The notes: generated by a model not told the origin, from the sequence alone. A DNA stretch of 64,000 nucleotides from an uncultured Hyphomonas sp. (GCF_963677035.1 NZ_OY781472.1:124001-188000), one strand, 5' to 3'; shown: positions 17,759 through 26,628, counted from the stretch's first letter. A program made the numbers and translations.

Positions 17759-19078
17759 ATGGCAGATAACGGCAAAATCGGCCTTCGCGAGGCTGTCTCT
17801 ATCGGCATTGGTGGCATGGTGGGCGGGGGCATCTTTGCGGTGCTCGGCCTTGCGGCGGATCTCGCCCGGGGCGGCACGCCGGCCGCCTTCCTGTTCGCCG
17901 GGCTGATCGCGCTCGTCACCTCCTATTCCTATGCCCACCTGTCGCGCACCTATCCGGACCGGGGCGGCACCGTCCGCTTCGTCAATGAGGGTTTCGGGCG
18001 CGGCGTGTTCAGCGGCGGCGTGAACAATCTGCTCTGGGTCAGCTATATCATCATGCTGGCGCTTTATGCGTCCGCCTTCGGATCATATGCGCCGAACCTG
18101 ATGCCGATCACCGGCAATAAGCAGATCGATCCGCACATCTATGCCAGCGCCATCATCGTGATCGCCACCGCGATCAATTATTACAGTATCAAAGTCGTCA
18201 GCGCGATTGAGTCCTATGCGGTCATCATCAAGCTGCTGATCCTGCTCGGCTTTGTCGGAATCGGCGCTTTCGGCCTGATCGGCAACGAGAATCTGGGCCA
18301 ACTCAATGTAGAGCACTGGGAGTCTCCGCTGACGCTGGTCATCGCCGGCATGATCATCTTTGTGGCCTATGAGGGGTTCGAGCTGATCGCCAATGCGGCG
18401 CCCGACATGAAGTCGCCCGAGAAGAACATTCCGCGCGCCTACTATATCTCGGTCGGCTTTGTGATCGTGCTATACCTTGCCATCGCGGTGATCACGGTCG
18501 GCTCCCTGCCCTTCAGCCAGATCAAGGGGGCGCAGGATTATGTGCTGGCCGAAGCAGCAAAGCCCATGCTGGGCGATCTGGGCTTTACCATCATCACAGT
18601 GGCGGCGCTGATCTCGACCTTCTCGGCCATCAACGCCTCTCTCTATGGCGGCAGCCGGGTCAGCTATGAGATTGCCGAAGACGATGAACTCTCCAGAGAG
18701 TTCACGCACCAGTTCTGGAACCAGCCGGTCGGCCTGATGTTCACCGCCATCGCCACGCTTGTCCTGGTCAATACACTGAAACTGGAAAGCATCTCGGTAA
18801 CGGGCAGTATTGGCTTCCTGATGATCTTTGCGGTGGTCAATATGGCGGCTGTCCGCAAGGCTTCGGAGGTGAAGGGATCGAAATGGATCACAGGCCTTGG
18901 CGCCGTGCTGTGCCTCACCGCGCTTGCGGCCCTCCTGGTCCACACGGCCCAGACCAATCTGATGAACCTGCTGATCGCCTGCGGGATCATCGTGGCCTGT
19001 TTCCTGGGCGAGTTTATCTACAAGCGCGTCGAAGCGTCGTCCAAGAGAGCCCCCGCAGCCCGCCGGGGAAACCGCTGA
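17759..19078 (+). CDS. APC-family amino acid permease
   Basis: 439 residues from ATG 17759, about 12 hydrophobic helices. The N-terminal GIGGMVGGGIFAVLG is the unwound helix 1 that binds the amino group and carboxylate of the substrate in APC transporters; AYEGFELIANAAPDM in helix 6 is also typical. It should import amino acids or related compounds with protons. The frame extends to 17711 without a better start. No ribosome site is convincing. It follows the AT-richer hydrolase gene by 84 bp, where base composition returns to the genome norm. Confidence 0.85.
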   Translation: MADNGKIGLREAVSIGIGGMVGGGIFAVLGLAADLARGGTPAAFLFAGLIALVTSYSYAHLSRTYPDRGGTVRFVNEGFGRGVFSGGVNNLLWVSYIIMLALYASAFGSYAPNLMPITGNKQIDPHIYASAIIVIATAINYYSIKVVSAIESYAVIIKLLILLGFVGIGAFGLIGNENLGQLNVEHWESPLTLVIAGMIIFVAYEGFELIANAAPDMKSPEKNIPRAYYISVGFVIVLYLAIAVITVGSLPFSQIKGAQDYVLAEAAKPMLGDLGFTIITVAALISTFSAINASLYGGSRVSYEIAEDDELSREFTHQFWNQPVGLMFTAIATLVLVNTLKLESISVTGSIGFLMIFAVVNMAAVRKASEVKGSKWITGLGAVLCLTALAALLVHTAQTNLMNLLIACGIIVACFLGEFIYKRVEASSKRAPAARRGNR

Positions 19079-19166
19079 ATGCTTCATGGCGCGCATGAGA
19101 GTCGGGCACCTTGTCTCACGACGTGCAAACGGGCAAAAACGTGACACCTTTCTGGGAGTTCAAGAC

Positions 19167-19646
19167 ATGGCTCATCTGCGTTTGAGTGCGGTCGCTGCAG
19201 CCGCGGCCCTTTGGGTCACCTTCGCGGCGCCCGCGCGGGCCGAGACGGGTGTAACCAACCAGTATCTCGAACATTACCTTTCCGGAGACATTGCCGGGCT
19301 AGCGCCTTACATGGGCGACAGCATGCATTTTCATGACTCCGCGGCATGGTTTGACGGCAAGGACGCGGTGCTGGAAGGACTGACACGGACCTTTGCCGAC
19401 ATACCGGAAATTTCATTTGAAGAATCGACGCGCATTCACTCCGGCCATGATACCTTGATTGAAGGTACACTGACCTTTGATTATGCTGGCCGCACCGTGG
19501 GTGTTCCCGGACACGTCTTCCATTTCGAAACCCCTTTTGCCGTGTCGGTGCGTGAGGTGGACCAGAAAGTCGTTTCCCACATAGACTTCATCGACGTCCC
19601 AACCTTCAGCGCGCAGCTGGAGGCCCAGCTTAAGACTGAAAAATAG
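19167..19646 (+). CDS. Exported NTF2/SnoaL-like protein
   Basis: 159 residues from ATG 19167 with GGGAG upstream. The first 25 residues are a signal peptide (ALWVTFAAPARAE). The mature part reads as a small alpha+beta cone: an N-terminal helix (NQYLEHYLSGDIAGLAPY), FHDSAAWFDGKDAVLEGL, then strands TLIEGTLTFDY, VFHFETPFAV and VSHIDFIDVP. This layout is that of SnoaL-like/NTF2-fold proteins, which bind hydrophobic ligands or act as isomerases. No catalytic assignment is possible. It stands alone after the permease. Confidence 0.65.
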   Translation: MAHLRLSAVAAAAALWVTFAAPARAETGVTNQYLEHYLSGDIAGLAPYMGDSMHFHDSAAWFDGKDAVLEGLTRTFADIPEISFEESTRIHSGHDTLIEGTLTFDYAGRTVGVPGHVFHFETPFAVSVREVDQKVVSHIDFIDVPTFSAQLEAQLKTEK

Positions 19647-19705
19647 GCTCTCTTCGGGAGACCTGCGAATGAACGCCCCGCAGAAAGTGAAGCACGGCCA
19701 GCCGG

Positions 19706-20179
19706 TCAGTTGTTGCAGGTCTGCGTGTTTTTCTGGATGCCAATCTGGCTGACCTTGCCGGTATCATTGTCGACTTCGAAATAGACGTCATTGTAATCGT
19801 AGACGGTGGTGTCGCCGCGTGTGACGACGCATTTCGGCTTGCCATAAGCGCTGCGGGCGAAGATCTGTTCGCTGCCTTTGGCGACACCAGCCGGCGTACG
19901 GAACCGCGCATCGCGGGCAATGATCCAGTAGACCTTGTCATCCGCAGCGACGATCAGGCCATCATAATTGTAGGTGGTCGCCTTTGTCCCCGCGATGGGG
20001 ATCGTCTTGCGCGGTGCGCCTTTCAGGGCGAACAGTTCGGCCAGTGACATGCCAAGCTCGACATTTCCGACCCGTTCGCCGGGGATGATCATATCGTCGT
20101 TGAGATTGGGCGGCGCAGTGGCGCACGCGCCGAATGCGAGGATGGACAGGGTTGCGAGAGTTGCGCGGACAACCGTCAT
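19706..20179 (-). CDS. Lipoprotein of unknown function
   Basis: 157 residues. The signal ends in the lipobox FGAC (Cys19). The mature region has GERVGNVELGMSLAELFALKG, a pattern seen in small bacterial outer-membrane or periplasmic lipoproteins of the BamE/SmpA-like fold, followed by beta strands containing TTYNYDG and TTVYDYND. Two additional Cys (PKCVV, QTCNN) may pair. The BamE resemblance is only in the GMS-L-G stretch and is an inference. It is convergent with the exported NTF2-like gene. Confidence 0.65.
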   Translation of the reverse strand: MTVVRATLATLSILAFGACATAPPNLNDDMIIPGERVGNVELGMSLAELFALKGAPRKTIPIAGTKATTYNYDGLIVAADDKVYWIIARDARFRTPAGVAKGSEQIFARSAYGKPKCVVTRGDTTVYDYNDVYFEVDNDTGKVSQIGIQKNTQTCNN

Positions 20180-20333
20180 GACGGATTCCTCATGGCTTGT
20201 GTGAACACGGCACTGACAATCAGATCCGCGCCGCCCCCAGCCACAGGGAAGAAACTAAGGCACAAATCATGGCCCGCGCCACTCAGGCAGACCACAATTT
20301 TTTGTAATGTTCAGTTGGCGTTGCGCGGCAACC

Positions 20334-21473
20334 TTAATCCTTCAGCATGTCCCGGCTGATGATGACGCGCATGATTTCGTTCGTGCCTTCCAGAATCTGG
20401 TGTACTCTCAGGTCACGGACGATGCGTTCCACGCCATAATCGGCGAGATAGCCATAGCCGCCATGGATCTGCAACGCGTCATTGGCCACCTTGAAGGCGG
20501 TGTCCGTGACGAACCGCTTCGCCATGGCACACCAACGGGTCGCGGACGGGTCCTTGCGGTCGAGCCTGCCTGCGGCTTCGTACAGCATCACGCGAGCGGC
20601 CTGCAGTTCGGTCTCCATGTCGGCCAGCTTGAACTGGGTGGCCTGGAAGTCCGCAATCGCCTTGCCGAACTGGCTGCGCTCTTTGGCATAGGCCAGCGCC
20701 TTGTCCAGCGCGAGCTGCGCGCCGCCGAGCGCGGCAGCCGCGATGTTCAGCCGTCCGCCGTCGAGGCCTGCCATGGCGAATTTGAAGCCGTGACCTTCCT
20801 CGCCCACGCGGTTCGCCGCCGGCACGCGTACACCGTCGAGGATCACCTGCCGGGTCGGCTGGCTCTTCCAGCCCATCTTGCGTTCATTGGCGCCAAAGCT
20901 GAGGCCGGGTGCATCCTTCGGGATGATGAAGGTCGACACGCCCTTCGCGCCATCGTCCGAAGTGCGCGCCATCAGGACGTAGATGTCAGAGGTTCCCGCG
21001 CCGGAGATGAATTGTTTGGACCCGGTAATGATGTAGTCGTCGCCGTCGCGGACGGCCTTTGTCTTGAGGCTGGCCGCGTCGGATCCGGCGCCCGGCTCGG
21101 TCAGGCAGTAGGAGGCAATCAGCTCCATGCTGGTCAGGCGCGGCAGCCATGCATGACGCTGTTCGTCACTGGCGAACGAGTCGATCATCCAGCTCGCCAT
21201 ATTGTGGATGGAAATGAAGGCCGCCGTAGAGACATCGCCATAGGCCAGCTGTTCGAAGATCAGCACCGCGTCGGTGCGCGTCAGGCCCGCGCCGCCGACA
21301 TCTTCCTTCACATAAATACTGGCAAAGCCGAGCTCTGCGGCCTTGCGGATCACGTCCACGGGAAAGTGGCTGTTGTGGTCCCATTCCTCGGAGTGCGGCA
21401 GCAGTTCCTCTTCCGCGAACTTCCGCGCCATATCGCGAATCATCAATTGTTCGTCGGAAAACAACGCGCTCAT
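20334..21473 (-). CDS. Isobutyryl-CoA dehydrogenase (acyl-CoA dehydrogenase)
   Basis: 379 residues from ATG 21473 with AAAGGTGGA upstream (a GTG three codons earlier is weaker). It has YCLTEPGAGSDAAS, GSKQFISGAG, MGWKSQPTR and GGYGYLADYGVERIVRD; the catalytic Glu is in HQILEGTNEIMR near the C terminus. The stretch HNMASWMIDSFASDEQRH and overall spelling are closest, by memory, to mammalian ACAD8, the isobutyryl-CoA dehydrogenase of valine catabolism, rather than to short-chain butyryl-CoA enzymes. It makes methacrylyl-CoA with FAD as cofactor and ETF as acceptor. It is divergent from a GNAT gene. Confidence 0.87.
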   Translation of the reverse strand: MSALFSDEQLMIRDMARKFAEEELLPHSEEWDHNSHFPVDVIRKAAELGFASIYVKEDVGGAGLTRTDAVLIFEQLAYGDVSTAAFISIHNMASWMIDSFASDEQRHAWLPRLTSMELIASYCLTEPGAGSDAASLKTKAVRDGDDYIITGSKQFISGAGTSDIYVLMARTSDDGAKGVSTFIIPKDAPGLSFGANERKMGWKSQPTRQVILDGVRVPAANRVGEEGHGFKFAMAGLDGGRLNIAAAALGGAQLALDKALAYAKERSQFGKAIADFQATQFKLADMETELQAARVMLYEAAGRLDRKDPSATRWCAMAKRFVTDTAFKVANDALQIHGGYGYLADYGVERIVRDLRVHQILEGTNEIMRVIISRDMLKD

Positions 21474-21538
21474 GGGTTCCACCTTTTGACTATCTCAAGT
21501 ATGACGTCGGGAATTCCCCCGTGTCACCGGTATTGTCA

Positions 21539-22075
21539 ATGCAACAGATCCGAGCAGAATATGATATCGCCCTGGCATTGCCGGACGACATCGACCGCCT
21601 GATCGAGGTCGATCTGGCGGCCGGCCAGCTGTTCGCGCCAACCGGGCTGTTGTCGGAAGATGCCCTGCAAGATCATGTGCCGGAAGCCGTTATGCTGCAG
21701 GCGATTGAGGCGGGCGACCTGCTGAAAACCAGCGCGCGGGACGGCGTGCCCGTCGGCTTCGCCCTCGTCTCGCCTCGGGGCGGCACGCTCTATCTGGATC
21801 AGATCAGCGTGCACCCGGATTGTGGCCGCAAGGGCCTCGGGACAAGCCTCGTGCGACACGTCCTCCAATTGGCCAAACAGCGCCGCCTGAAGCAGGTGAC
21901 CCTTTCCACGTTCCGGGACGTGCCATGGAACGGGCCATTCTACCGCAAACTGGGGTTTCGCGAGATTCCGCGCAAAGTGATGGCTGACTGGATGCTGGAG
22001 CTGGAACGCATCCAGGCCGAAAGCCTCGATGTCTCGCAGCGCTGTTTCATGGTGCGTAAAATTGGCTGGTTGTAG
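21539..22075 (+). CDS. GNAT-family N-acetyltransferase
   Basis: 178 residues from ATG 21539; a GTG at 21521 in the same frame is an equally possible start because neither has a strong ribosome site. The acetyl-CoA-binding segment is DQISVHPDCGRKGLGTSLV (V-x-x-x-x-R/Q-x-x-G-x-G/A form), preceded by strand LYLDQI and followed by FYRKLGFREI, the standard GNAT C-terminal motif. The substrate is unknown. It lies 29 bp before the hemB start on the same strand, so the two may share a transcript. Confidence 0.82.
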   Translation: MQQIRAEYDIALALPDDIDRLIEVDLAAGQLFAPTGLLSEDALQDHVPEAVMLQAIEAGDLLKTSARDGVPVGFALVSPRGGTLYLDQISVHPDCGRKGLGTSLVRHVLQLAKQRRLKQVTLSTFRDVPWNGPFYRKLGFREIPRKVMADWMLELERIQAESLDVSQRCFMVRKIGWL

Positions 22076-22104
22076 CCGACACCGTTTTGGATACTAAGTC
22101 AGCA

Positions 22105-23100
22105 ATGACTATTTTCCCCCAATCCTTTCCGAACACCCGTATGCGCCGCCTGCGCCAGGCCCCATGGGTCCGTGGCCTTGTCGCTGAAAACACGCTGACG
22201 CCCGCCGATCTTGTCTGGGCCGTCTTCATCCATGATGGCGAAGGCCGCGTGCCCGTCGGCAGCCTGCCGGGCATTGACCGTCTCAGCATTGAAGAGGCCG
22301 CGAAAACGGCGAAGCGCGCCGAAAGCCTCGGCATTCCGGCCATCGCGCTGTTCCCCTATATCGGCCCGGAAGGCAAAGACGAGGAAGGCACCGGCGCGGT
22401 CGACCCGGACGGCCTCATTCCCCGCGCCCTGCGCGCCATGAAAGCGGCCGCGCCCGGCGTTGGCCTCATCACCGATGTCGCGCTCGATGCCTATACCAGC
22501 CACGGCCATGACGGCCTGCTGGACCCTGACGGCACCATCCCGAACGATGCCACAGTGGAGCGTCTCGTGCAGCAGGCCCTCGCCCATGCGAAGGCTGGCG
22601 CAGACGTCGTCGCCCCCTCCGACATGATGGACGGCCGCATCGCCGCCATCCGGGAAGCCTTCGACGAGGAAGGCTTCACCAATATGATGATCCTCGCCTA
22701 TGCCGCGAAATATGCCTCCGGCTTCTACGGGCCCTATCGCGACGCCATCGGCTCGGCTCAGGCCCTCTCGGGCGACAAGAAGACCTACCAACAGGACCCG
22801 GCCAACTCAGACGAAGCCCTGCGCGAAGTCGCGCTGGACCTCGCCGAGGGCGCCGACATGGTCATGGTGAAACCCGGCCTTCCGTATCTGGACATTGTGC
22901 ACCGCGTCTCCTCGACCTTCGGCGTACCGACGCTCGCCTACCAGGTCTCCGGCGAATACGCCCAGATCATGGCCGCCGCCCAGAATGGCTGGATCGACGG
23001 CGACCGCGTGATCATGGAAAGCCTGATGTGCTTCAAACGCGCCGGCGCCAGCGGGATCATCACCTACTTCGCGGAAAAGGCGGCGGAAGCGCTGGGCTGA
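22105..23100 (+). CDS. hemB: Porphobilinogen synthase (delta-aminolevulinate dehydratase)
   Basis: 331 residues from ATG 22105. It condenses two 5-aminolevulinate molecules to porphobilinogen in haem synthesis. The two active-site lysines are in LAYAAKYASGFYGPYRD (about 201) and VMVKPGLPY (about 255); VAPSDMMDGR is also diagnostic. The metal-site segment reads DVALDAYTSHGHDG, with Asp where zinc-type enzymes have Cys, so it belongs to the magnesium/potassium-type group. A TTG at 22087 is in frame but needless. GNAT lies directly upstream. Confidence 0.97.
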   Translation: MTIFPQSFPNTRMRRLRQAPWVRGLVAENTLTPADLVWAVFIHDGEGRVPVGSLPGIDRLSIEEAAKTAKRAESLGIPAIALFPYIGPEGKDEEGTGAVDPDGLIPRALRAMKAAAPGVGLITDVALDAYTSHGHDGLLDPDGTIPNDATVERLVQQALAHAKAGADVVAPSDMMDGRIAAIREAFDEEGFTNMMILAYAAKYASGFYGPYRDAIGSAQALSGDKKTYQQDPANSDEALREVALDLAEGADMVMVKPGLPYLDIVHRVSSTFGVPTLAYQVSGEYAQIMAAAQNGWIDGDRVIMESLMCFKRAGASGIITYFAEKAAEALG

Positions 23101-23211
23101 CGCAACGGACCTTCAGCATCGCAGAAGGCATTCGCCCTGGAAGCATCCGACTTGATCGAGTTGGCGGGATTTGCAATTCCTTACCCCGGGCTCAGGGACG
23201 GAGACTCGGTC

Positions 23212-24375
23212 ATGGACGGAACACTTTTCAACCGGGCAGGCATATGCCTCGCAGCGATCGCCCTCTGGCAGGCGCCAGCCTTCGCCGACTGCCCCGATAA
23301 CGCCCTGCAATCGACCGCCGACAATTTCATCGCGGTCAGCCAGCCCGGCGCCGATGTCCCCGAAATCCTCCAGACTGTTGACGGTCTGGTCGAGGCCTGT
23401 GCGACAGACCCCTTTGTGCTGAAACTCGCCGCGATGACCTACGCGAACGCTCCGTCGCCCGACACCGCGACTTCGGTTGACCGATTCACGACGTCGCTCA
23501 ACCTGATCTCGCGCATGTGGGAACATGTCGACGACGGCCCGTCGGGAAAATCTGTCATCGACCAGAACGGCCAGAAACAGACCATCAACTTCCTGAACCT
23601 CTATGCAATCGAGGAGCAGATACTGGGCGGGTTGTTGCAAGCCGAGCTGATGTCGGGCGTCCAGTCCTCCTACACGCACCCCCCGGCCGGCAACGACCTG
23701 GGAACGGGTTGCCGGGGCATGTACAGCACCGCCACCTCGATCGCCTCCAAATGGGTCCGGTCGCGGGGAGATCATCCGGGCGCTTACAGCCTGATGGATG
23801 ACAGGATCGCCAGGTGCAAAGCGGATCTGGCGGACAGGCGCTACACAAAGATGCTGGGCGATCGCGCGCGGGCCATGTTGGCGTCGATTCAACGCGATCC
23901 GCGACAGGAAGGTGCACTTGAGAAAGCCGCCCAAGCCAAGGCGGACTCTGAACGGTTCATCGAATTGTTCGGCGACTACGACTATGCGGGCTGGTCGCAA
24001 AGCGATGCTAAGGCCCTGGAACAGGCCACCGAAATTGTCCGTGCCAATCAGCCGCTTGAGCTGTCAGAGGCAGTGTTCATGCCGCCCCAGCTTGAAGACC
24101 CCGCCACCCAGCACGCCCTTGCGCTGATGCTCGATGAGGCGTTGGCGGAAGATGCACAATCGGGTCTCGCGAGCGCCTACAGGGCCTATCGCGCAGCGCT
24201 CAAAGCCGCCTACGAGCTGACCAACTCGCTGGACGATCCGGCCCCGGCCCGCCTCATGATCTACAAGGCTGCCGAAGCCCAGGCCAGCGGCAAGGTCCGC
24301 GCCCCCGGCCACGAATCCCTCGAACCGCCCCCGGCCTTTCTCTACAAATGGATCAAACCGGCTGACCTGGAATAG
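23212..24375 (+). CDS. Exported protein of unknown function
   Basis: 387 residues from ATG 23212, beginning with a signal peptide that ends in APAFADC. The mature protein is mostly alpha-helical and Ala/Asp/Gln-rich, with helix-repeat-like segments and three Cys near its N-terminal half (ADCPD, EACATD, TGCRG) plus ARCKAD. There is no metal or catalytic motif that I recognise. An in-frame TTG at 23152 would hide the signal. It starts 111 bp after hemB and ends just before an inverted repeat. The function is unknown. Confidence 0.7.
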   Translation: MDGTLFNRAGICLAAIALWQAPAFADCPDNALQSTADNFIAVSQPGADVPEILQTVDGLVEACATDPFVLKLAAMTYANAPSPDTATSVDRFTTSLNLISRMWEHVDDGPSGKSVIDQNGQKQTINFLNLYAIEEQILGGLLQAELMSGVQSSYTHPPAGNDLGTGCRGMYSTATSIASKWVRSRGDHPGAYSLMDDRIARCKADLADRRYTKMLGDRARAMLASIQRDPRQEGALEKAAQAKADSERFIELFGDYDYAGWSQSDAKALEQATEIVRANQPLELSEAVFMPPQLEDPATQHALALMLDEALAEDAQSGLASAYRAYRAALKAAYELTNSLDDPAPARLMIYKAAEAQASGKVRAPGHESLEPPPAFLYKWIKPADLE

Positions 24376-24421
24376 AGTCAGGTCTTCCGTATCTGAACAT
24401 TGTGCTCTGCCCCTCCCGCAC

Positions 24422-24463
24422 GTGCCAAACTCATCCTGAGCGAGGTCGAAGGATGACTGGCAC
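24422..24463. repeat. REP-like nested inverted repeat between convergent genes
   Basis: Nested inverted repeats GTGCCA...TGGCAC (outer) and TCATCC...GGATGA (inner) surround a TGAGCGAGGTCGAA loop. The inner sequence is a palindrome type that recurs between genes in many GC-rich bacterial genomes. It sits between two convergent genes and could also work as a bidirectional transcription stop. Confidence 0.6.
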
Positions 24464-24481
24464 AGACTGCCCCCTCGGCCG

Positions 24482-25285
24482 TCACGCCTCCTGCACTTCC
24501 GCCGGCGCCGCCTTCTGGCGGACCAGCAGGATCAGCGCCGCGATGGCACTGCCGAGCACCACCGTCGCCCAGACGCGACTCAGCTCAAGCCCGCCCTGCG
24601 CGTAAGGCTTGTCCAGGAAATCCCCCACGACGGCCCCGAGCGGCCGGGTCAGGATGAAGGCCGCCCAGAACAGCGCCACCCGGTCAATCGATGTGCGGAA
24701 CCAGGCCAACGCGATCAGCGCGAGCAGCGAACCGAAAATGACCGCTGAGCCCAGATAACCGAGCGGTCCATCCGCTATCCAGTCGCCCAGCGCCGTGCCG
24801 AGCGTCTGCGAAAAGGTGATCGTCAGCCAGTAGAAGACCTCCGCCCGCGGCTCATGCACCGAGCTGACCGACACTGTGCCCAGCACCTGGCGCCAGACCA
24901 GCAGTGACGCCAGCACGGCCGCCAACAATACCAGCGCGCCCCCGGGATAGCCGATGCCCATCGACCGCGTCGCAAAGTCGGCCATCGTGGTGCCGGCCGT
25001 GGTCGAGGCAATGATGGTCGCCCAGTAGAGCCATGCATTGAACCGGCTGGCGCGAATTTGCGCATACACCAGCACCGCCAGAATGAGGCCGAACATACCC
25101 GTGCCTATCAGATAGCCGTTCTGCCAGAAGGACGTGGACGCGTTGGCTGTCGTCTCGCCCAGCCACGACATCGAGACACTGTCGCCCGCCGTCTCGCCGA
25201 ACGTTGTCGCCAGAATCTTGATGATCCAGAACCCGAAGGTGATGGCGGGCACCTTGGTCAGTACGGCTTTTTCGGTTTGGGTCAC
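24482..25285 (-). CDS. COG4705-type polytopic membrane protein
   Basis: 267 residues, GTG start at 25285 with AAGGAG upstream; no early ATG exists. About eight hydrophobic helices. A short motif recurs four times: FGETAGD (about 30), GTTMAD (about 99), LGTALGD (about 165) and LGAVVGD (about 222), each in a helix end followed by a short polar loop. This internal repeat is characteristic of the uncharacterised COG4705 membrane proteins. A transport or metal-handling role is possible but unproven. It is divergent from a membrane-tethered LuxR-type gene with 104 bp between them. Confidence 0.8.
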   Translation of the reverse strand: MTQTEKAVLTKVPAITFGFWIIKILATTFGETAGDSVSMSWLGETTANASTSFWQNGYLIGTGMFGLILAVLVYAQIRASRFNAWLYWATIIASTTAGTTMADFATRSMGIGYPGGALVLLAAVLASLLVWRQVLGTVSVSSVHEPRAEVFYWLTITFSQTLGTALGDWIADGPLGYLGSAVIFGSLLALIALAWFRTSIDRVALFWAAFILTRPLGAVVGDFLDKPYAQGGLELSRVWATVVLGSAIAALILLVRQKAAPAEVQEA

Positions 25286-25389
25286 GCCTCAGCTCCTTGG
25301 TTGATCGGAATCCGGTGTGGCTGCTAAACCCGGCGCGTGGGAAAGCCCATAAGCGGGCGCTTAAAGCGCTCTAATTAAGCGGATGTCCT

Positions 25390-25944
25390 ATGAAACATAC
25401 TCCCCAGGCCAGCGCCCGCCGAGTGGCGCGGCTTCCGGAATGGTCACTGCTGCTTCCGGTGGGGCTGATGACGCTGCAGGTCGTCGCGGCGGCCTTCTTC
25501 GTTGCCGACGGGTTCGAAGACTGGCTCGTGGCCAGCACGAATGGACCAAGGCTCGAACTGGCGATGGAATGCGTGATCGCCGTCGCTTTGCTGACGGGGG
25601 TTATCCTCAGTTCCCGAAATATCGTTCGCCTTACCCGGGATCTGCGCCGCAAGGAACAGGCTCTGGCACGGGCCCGGGGCGCTTTCGCGGAGCACATTGA
25701 TCTGCGCTTCCGGGAGTGGGGCCTCACCAAGGGCGAAGGCGAGGTCGCGCTCTTCGCCCTCAAGGGCTGCGACGTGGCCGAGATTGCCCGGCTTCGCGGC
25801 GCAGCCGCCGGAACGATCCGGTCGCAACTGAGCCAGATCTACGCCAAGGCCGGCGTGAACAGCCAGGCGATGCTCGTCTCCGTCTTCATCGACGACCTGC
25901 TGGACAAGCCGCAGGCATCTGGAGACGACCCGGCCCGGCCCTGA
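25390..25944 (+). CDS. Membrane-tethered LuxR-type DNA-binding protein
   Basis: 184 residues. Two hydrophobic helices (about 19-40 and 60-75) are followed by a short charged coil (RDLRRKEQALARARGAF) and a C-terminal helix-turn-helix: LTKGEGEVALFALKGCDVAE then GAAAGTIRSQLSQIYAKAG, the LuxR/GerE pattern. There is no receiver domain, so the signal probably comes through the membrane part. It faces the COG4705 membrane protein gene across 104 bp containing GCGCTTAAAGCGC, which suggests that it may control that gene. Regulation is an inference. Confidence 0.78.
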   Translation: MKHTPQASARRVARLPEWSLLLPVGLMTLQVVAAAFFVADGFEDWLVASTNGPRLELAMECVIAVALLTGVILSSRNIVRLTRDLRRKEQALARARGAFAEHIDLRFREWGLTKGEGEVALFALKGCDVAEIARLRGAAAGTIRSQLSQIYAKAGVNSQAMLVSVFIDDLLDKPQASGDDPARP

Positions 25945-25957
25945 CTTTTTGAGCCCA

Positions 25958-26560
25958 TCACCCCGCCAACCGCTGGAAATTCGCGAGCAGCATCTGAAGC
26001 GTCAGTTCCCTTGCCCGGCCCTCCGGTTTGCCGATCAGTTTTCCCAGTGGCGGGCCGAACAGGCCGACGCCGACGGCGAGAGTGACGCTGAGCAGGATCA
26101 TGTCTTCGGCGAGGTCTTCCGGCACGCCGGCGCTGGAGATCTTTTTTTGGGCAACCTCCTGCACCGCTTCGCGCACGACGGTCAGGCGGCTGGTCTCGTC
26201 GGTGAGTTCCAGCCAGGCGGCAAGGCGCGCGGCACCCGGCGATTCCAGCGCATCGAACAGCGTTTTCAGACCCACGGCGCGGGCCTCCACCGGCGCATCG
26301 GCCGGAATCTCGACCGCCATGATGGCGTCGACCAGATCCGCGATCATCCGCTCCATCAGGGCGGTGTGGACGGCGCCGATGGAGCCGAAATGGTGCAGCA
26401 CCGTGGCATTGGCGACGCCCGCCGCCTTGGCCACATCCGCCAGCCGCAGGGATTGCGGGCCCTGTTCCACCAGCAATTGTTCCGCCGCCGCCAGGATGTT
26501 GGCGCGGGATTCTTCCGGACTCCGCCGGACTCGGGAGGGGGCGCTATTCTTTATTGACAT
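25958..26560 (-). CDS. TetR-family transcriptional regulator
   Basis: 200 residues. The N-terminal helix-turn-helix covers SRANILAAAEQLLVEQG, LRLADVAKAAGVANATVLHHFGSI; the remaining helices form a ligand-binding and dimerisation domain without obvious conserved ligands. It is divergent from a metal-dependent hydrolase gene, and a palindrome overlaps its own start codon, so it probably represses itself and that gene. The effector is not known. Confidence 0.87.
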   Translation of the reverse strand: MSIKNSAPSRVRRSPEESRANILAAAEQLLVEQGPQSLRLADVAKAAGVANATVLHHFGSIGAVHTALMERMIADLVDAIMAVEIPADAPVEARAVGLKTLFDALESPGAARLAAWLELTDETSRLTVVREAVQEVAQKKISSAGVPEDLAEDMILLSVTLAVGVGLFGPPLGKLIGKPEGRARELTLQMLLANFQRLAG

Positions 26561-26581
26561 TTTTGTCAGTAGCGTTATTTG
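26554..26581 (+). promoter_or_regulatory. Promoter and TetR-type operator between divergent genes
   Basis: TTGACA (26554-26559) followed at 16 bp by TATTTG forms a plausible promoter for the hydrolase gene. A perfect inverted repeat TGACA-TTTT-TGTCA (26555-26568) overlaps the -35 and the TetR start codon, and a third TGTCA half-site lies at 26580-26584. This is the layout expected for a TetR repressor of both genes. Confidence 0.55.
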
Positions 26582-26628
26582 TCAGCATAAGCCTGTTGTC
26601 CAGATATTTCCTCAAGGTTCCTAGCACC

